Source: Anoxybacillus sp050480245
GTDB taxonomy: Bacteria > Bacillota > Bacilli > Bacillales > Anoxybacillaceae
NCBI GenBank assembly: GCA_050480245.1
Contig: JBCNEQ010000060.1
Length of the DNA stretch: 5,345 nucleotides
Reading direction: 5' to 3' (one strand)
Position numbers and translations under genes: made by a program. Positions within the stretch are counted from its first letter, which is position 1, and each line of letters begins with the position of its first letter. Below, one piece after another: positions 5,019 through 5,345 of the stretch. Under the pieces are notes generated by a model. That model saw only the letters and a list, made by a program, of their open reading frames with translations, was not told the origin of the DNA and made no database searches.

Positions 5019-5027
5019 ATTATAACA
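5019..5027 (-). promoter_or_regulatory. Extended -10 promoter of the small membrane protein gene
   Basis: The minus strand reads TGTTATAAT, a perfect TATAAT with the TGn extension. No good -35 is seen at 16-18 bp, which the extended -10 can offset. It lies just past the mqo terminator and about 22 bases before the start at 4997. Confidence 0.5.
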
Positions 5028-5052
5028 TAAAACCGTTACATATAATCGATAC

Positions 5053-5082
5053 AAAAAAGACAGAAGCCAGTCGACTTCTGTC
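5053..5082 (-). terminator. Terminator of the malate:quinone oxidoreductase gene
   Basis: GACAGAAG and CTTCTGTC (5082-5075 and 5066-5059 on the minus strand) form a perfect 8-bp stem with an 8-nt loop, followed by TTTTTT. It lies 77 bases past the mqo stop, but only about 10 bases past the TAA that closes the duplicated tail copy, the usual terminator spacing. Confidence 0.85.
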
Positions 5083-5096
5083 TCGGGCGCTTATGC

Positions 5097-5191
5097 GATT
5101 TGAAGCGGCATGCTTTCTTTTAAGCTTGTAATTTCTATGTCGTTTATCTCTTAGGTCATCTAGATTTGAAACGGCATGCTTTCTTTTAAGC
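5097..5191 (-). repeat. Direct repeat of the mqo 3' end (29 bp, 66 bp apart)
   Basis: The last codons of mqo (5163-5191, encoding LKESMPFQI) recur at 5097-5125 with one mismatch, encoding LKESMPLQI followed by Ala and TAA. The offset is 66 bp, exactly 22 codons, so the second copy is in the same frame. Between them lie the real TAG and another in-frame TAA. The second copy is not translated in the present gene unless both stops are read through. Confidence 0.8.
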
Positions 5192-5345
5192 CGAGCGTTT
5201 GGGCAGCAAGCGTTTGTATATCGCGTAAAAGCGTTTCGTTTTTCATAAGCGATACACCATACGATGGAATCATTTCTTTAATTTTCGCTTCCCATTGTTT
5301 CATTTCATTCGGGAAGCATTTTTCAATCACTTCAAGCATGACGTG
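5160..5345 (-). CDS. mqo: Malate:quinone oxidoreductase, C-terminal 61 residues (partial)
   Basis: The visible piece reads HVMLEVIEKCFPNEMKQWE, then KIKEMIPSYGVSL and the tail LKESMPFQI before TAG at 5162-5160. This matches, from memory, the conserved end of Bacillus-type Mqo, where the flavin-binding GASPGAST motif lies just ahead of this point, outside the window. Mqo is a peripheral membrane FAD enzyme of about 490-500 aa that oxidises malate to oxaloacetate and passes electrons to the quinone pool, feeding the TCA cycle and respiration. The rest of the gene lies to the right. Its 3' end shows an in-frame tail duplication, and a terminator follows. The identity is likely though based on 61 residues. 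Confidence 0.8.
   Translation of the reverse strand, partial: HVMLEVIEKCFPNEMKQWEAKIKEMIPSYGVSLMKNETLLRDIQTLAAQTLGLKESMPFQI

Noticed and set aside
1..5345. CRISPR array, tRNA or rRNA genes
   Set aside because: No regularly spaced repeats, cloverleaf-like sequences or rRNA motifs were seen on either strand.

Overview
The window reads as low-to-moderate GC Firmicute chromosome, most likely a thermophilic or moderately thermophilic Bacillaceae of the Anoxybacillus/Geobacillus kind. This is inferred from strong GGAGG-type ribosome sites, TTG/GTG starts, sigma-A-like TATAAT boxes, and the gene content: a Bacillus-type malate:quinone oxidoreductase tail, a WapA/Rhs-type toxin tip with a SUKH immunity gene, and an IS4-like transposase start. 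Every gene I can support is on the minus strand, so the biological reading order is from high to low coordinates. Three genes or gene ends were found by reading the sequence directly: a 53-aa cysteine-pair peptide (3190-3351), a 59-aa membrane protein (4818-4997) and the mqo 3' end (5160-5345).

Right part (5345-3158), housekeeping and metal/thiol functions: the end of mqo, followed by an in-frame duplicated tail and a strong terminator; a small two-helix membrane protein with its own extended -10 promoter; a MarR-family regulator with cysteine pairs near both ends; a TTG-started permease of the DUF318/UPF0718 (ArsP-like) family with a CSCS motif; and the 53-aa peptide with five Cys-Cys pairs. 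The last three look like one regulon. The same 19-bp sequence (two mismatches) lies over the promoters of both marR and the permease, the permease and peptide genes are 15 bp apart, and a textbook terminator closes the unit. The likely job, by inference, is sensing and exporting or buffering a thiophilic agent such as an arsenical or soft metal.

Middle and left part (3080-471), a polymorphic-toxin style accessory island: a HipA/CtkA-like kinase whose N-lobe is joined directly to the catalytic loop (an apparent internal loss of roughly 100 or more residues); an ankyrin-repeat protein starting 16 bp downstream; then an orphan Rhs/WapA C-terminal tip with an LHH (HNH/Endo VII) nuclease domain; and its SMI1/KNR4 (SUKH) immunity partner 16 bp later. 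The ankyrin and SUKH genes each end in nearly the same 27-bp two-tier hairpin terminator. Its sequence differences keep the fold in the minus-strand RNA, which suggests related cassettes stacked at this site.

Far left (470-1): a decayed stretch with a possible gene remnant and several palindromes, then the leader and first 12 codons of an insertion-sequence transposase that runs out of the window, with its ribosome site buried in a hairpin.
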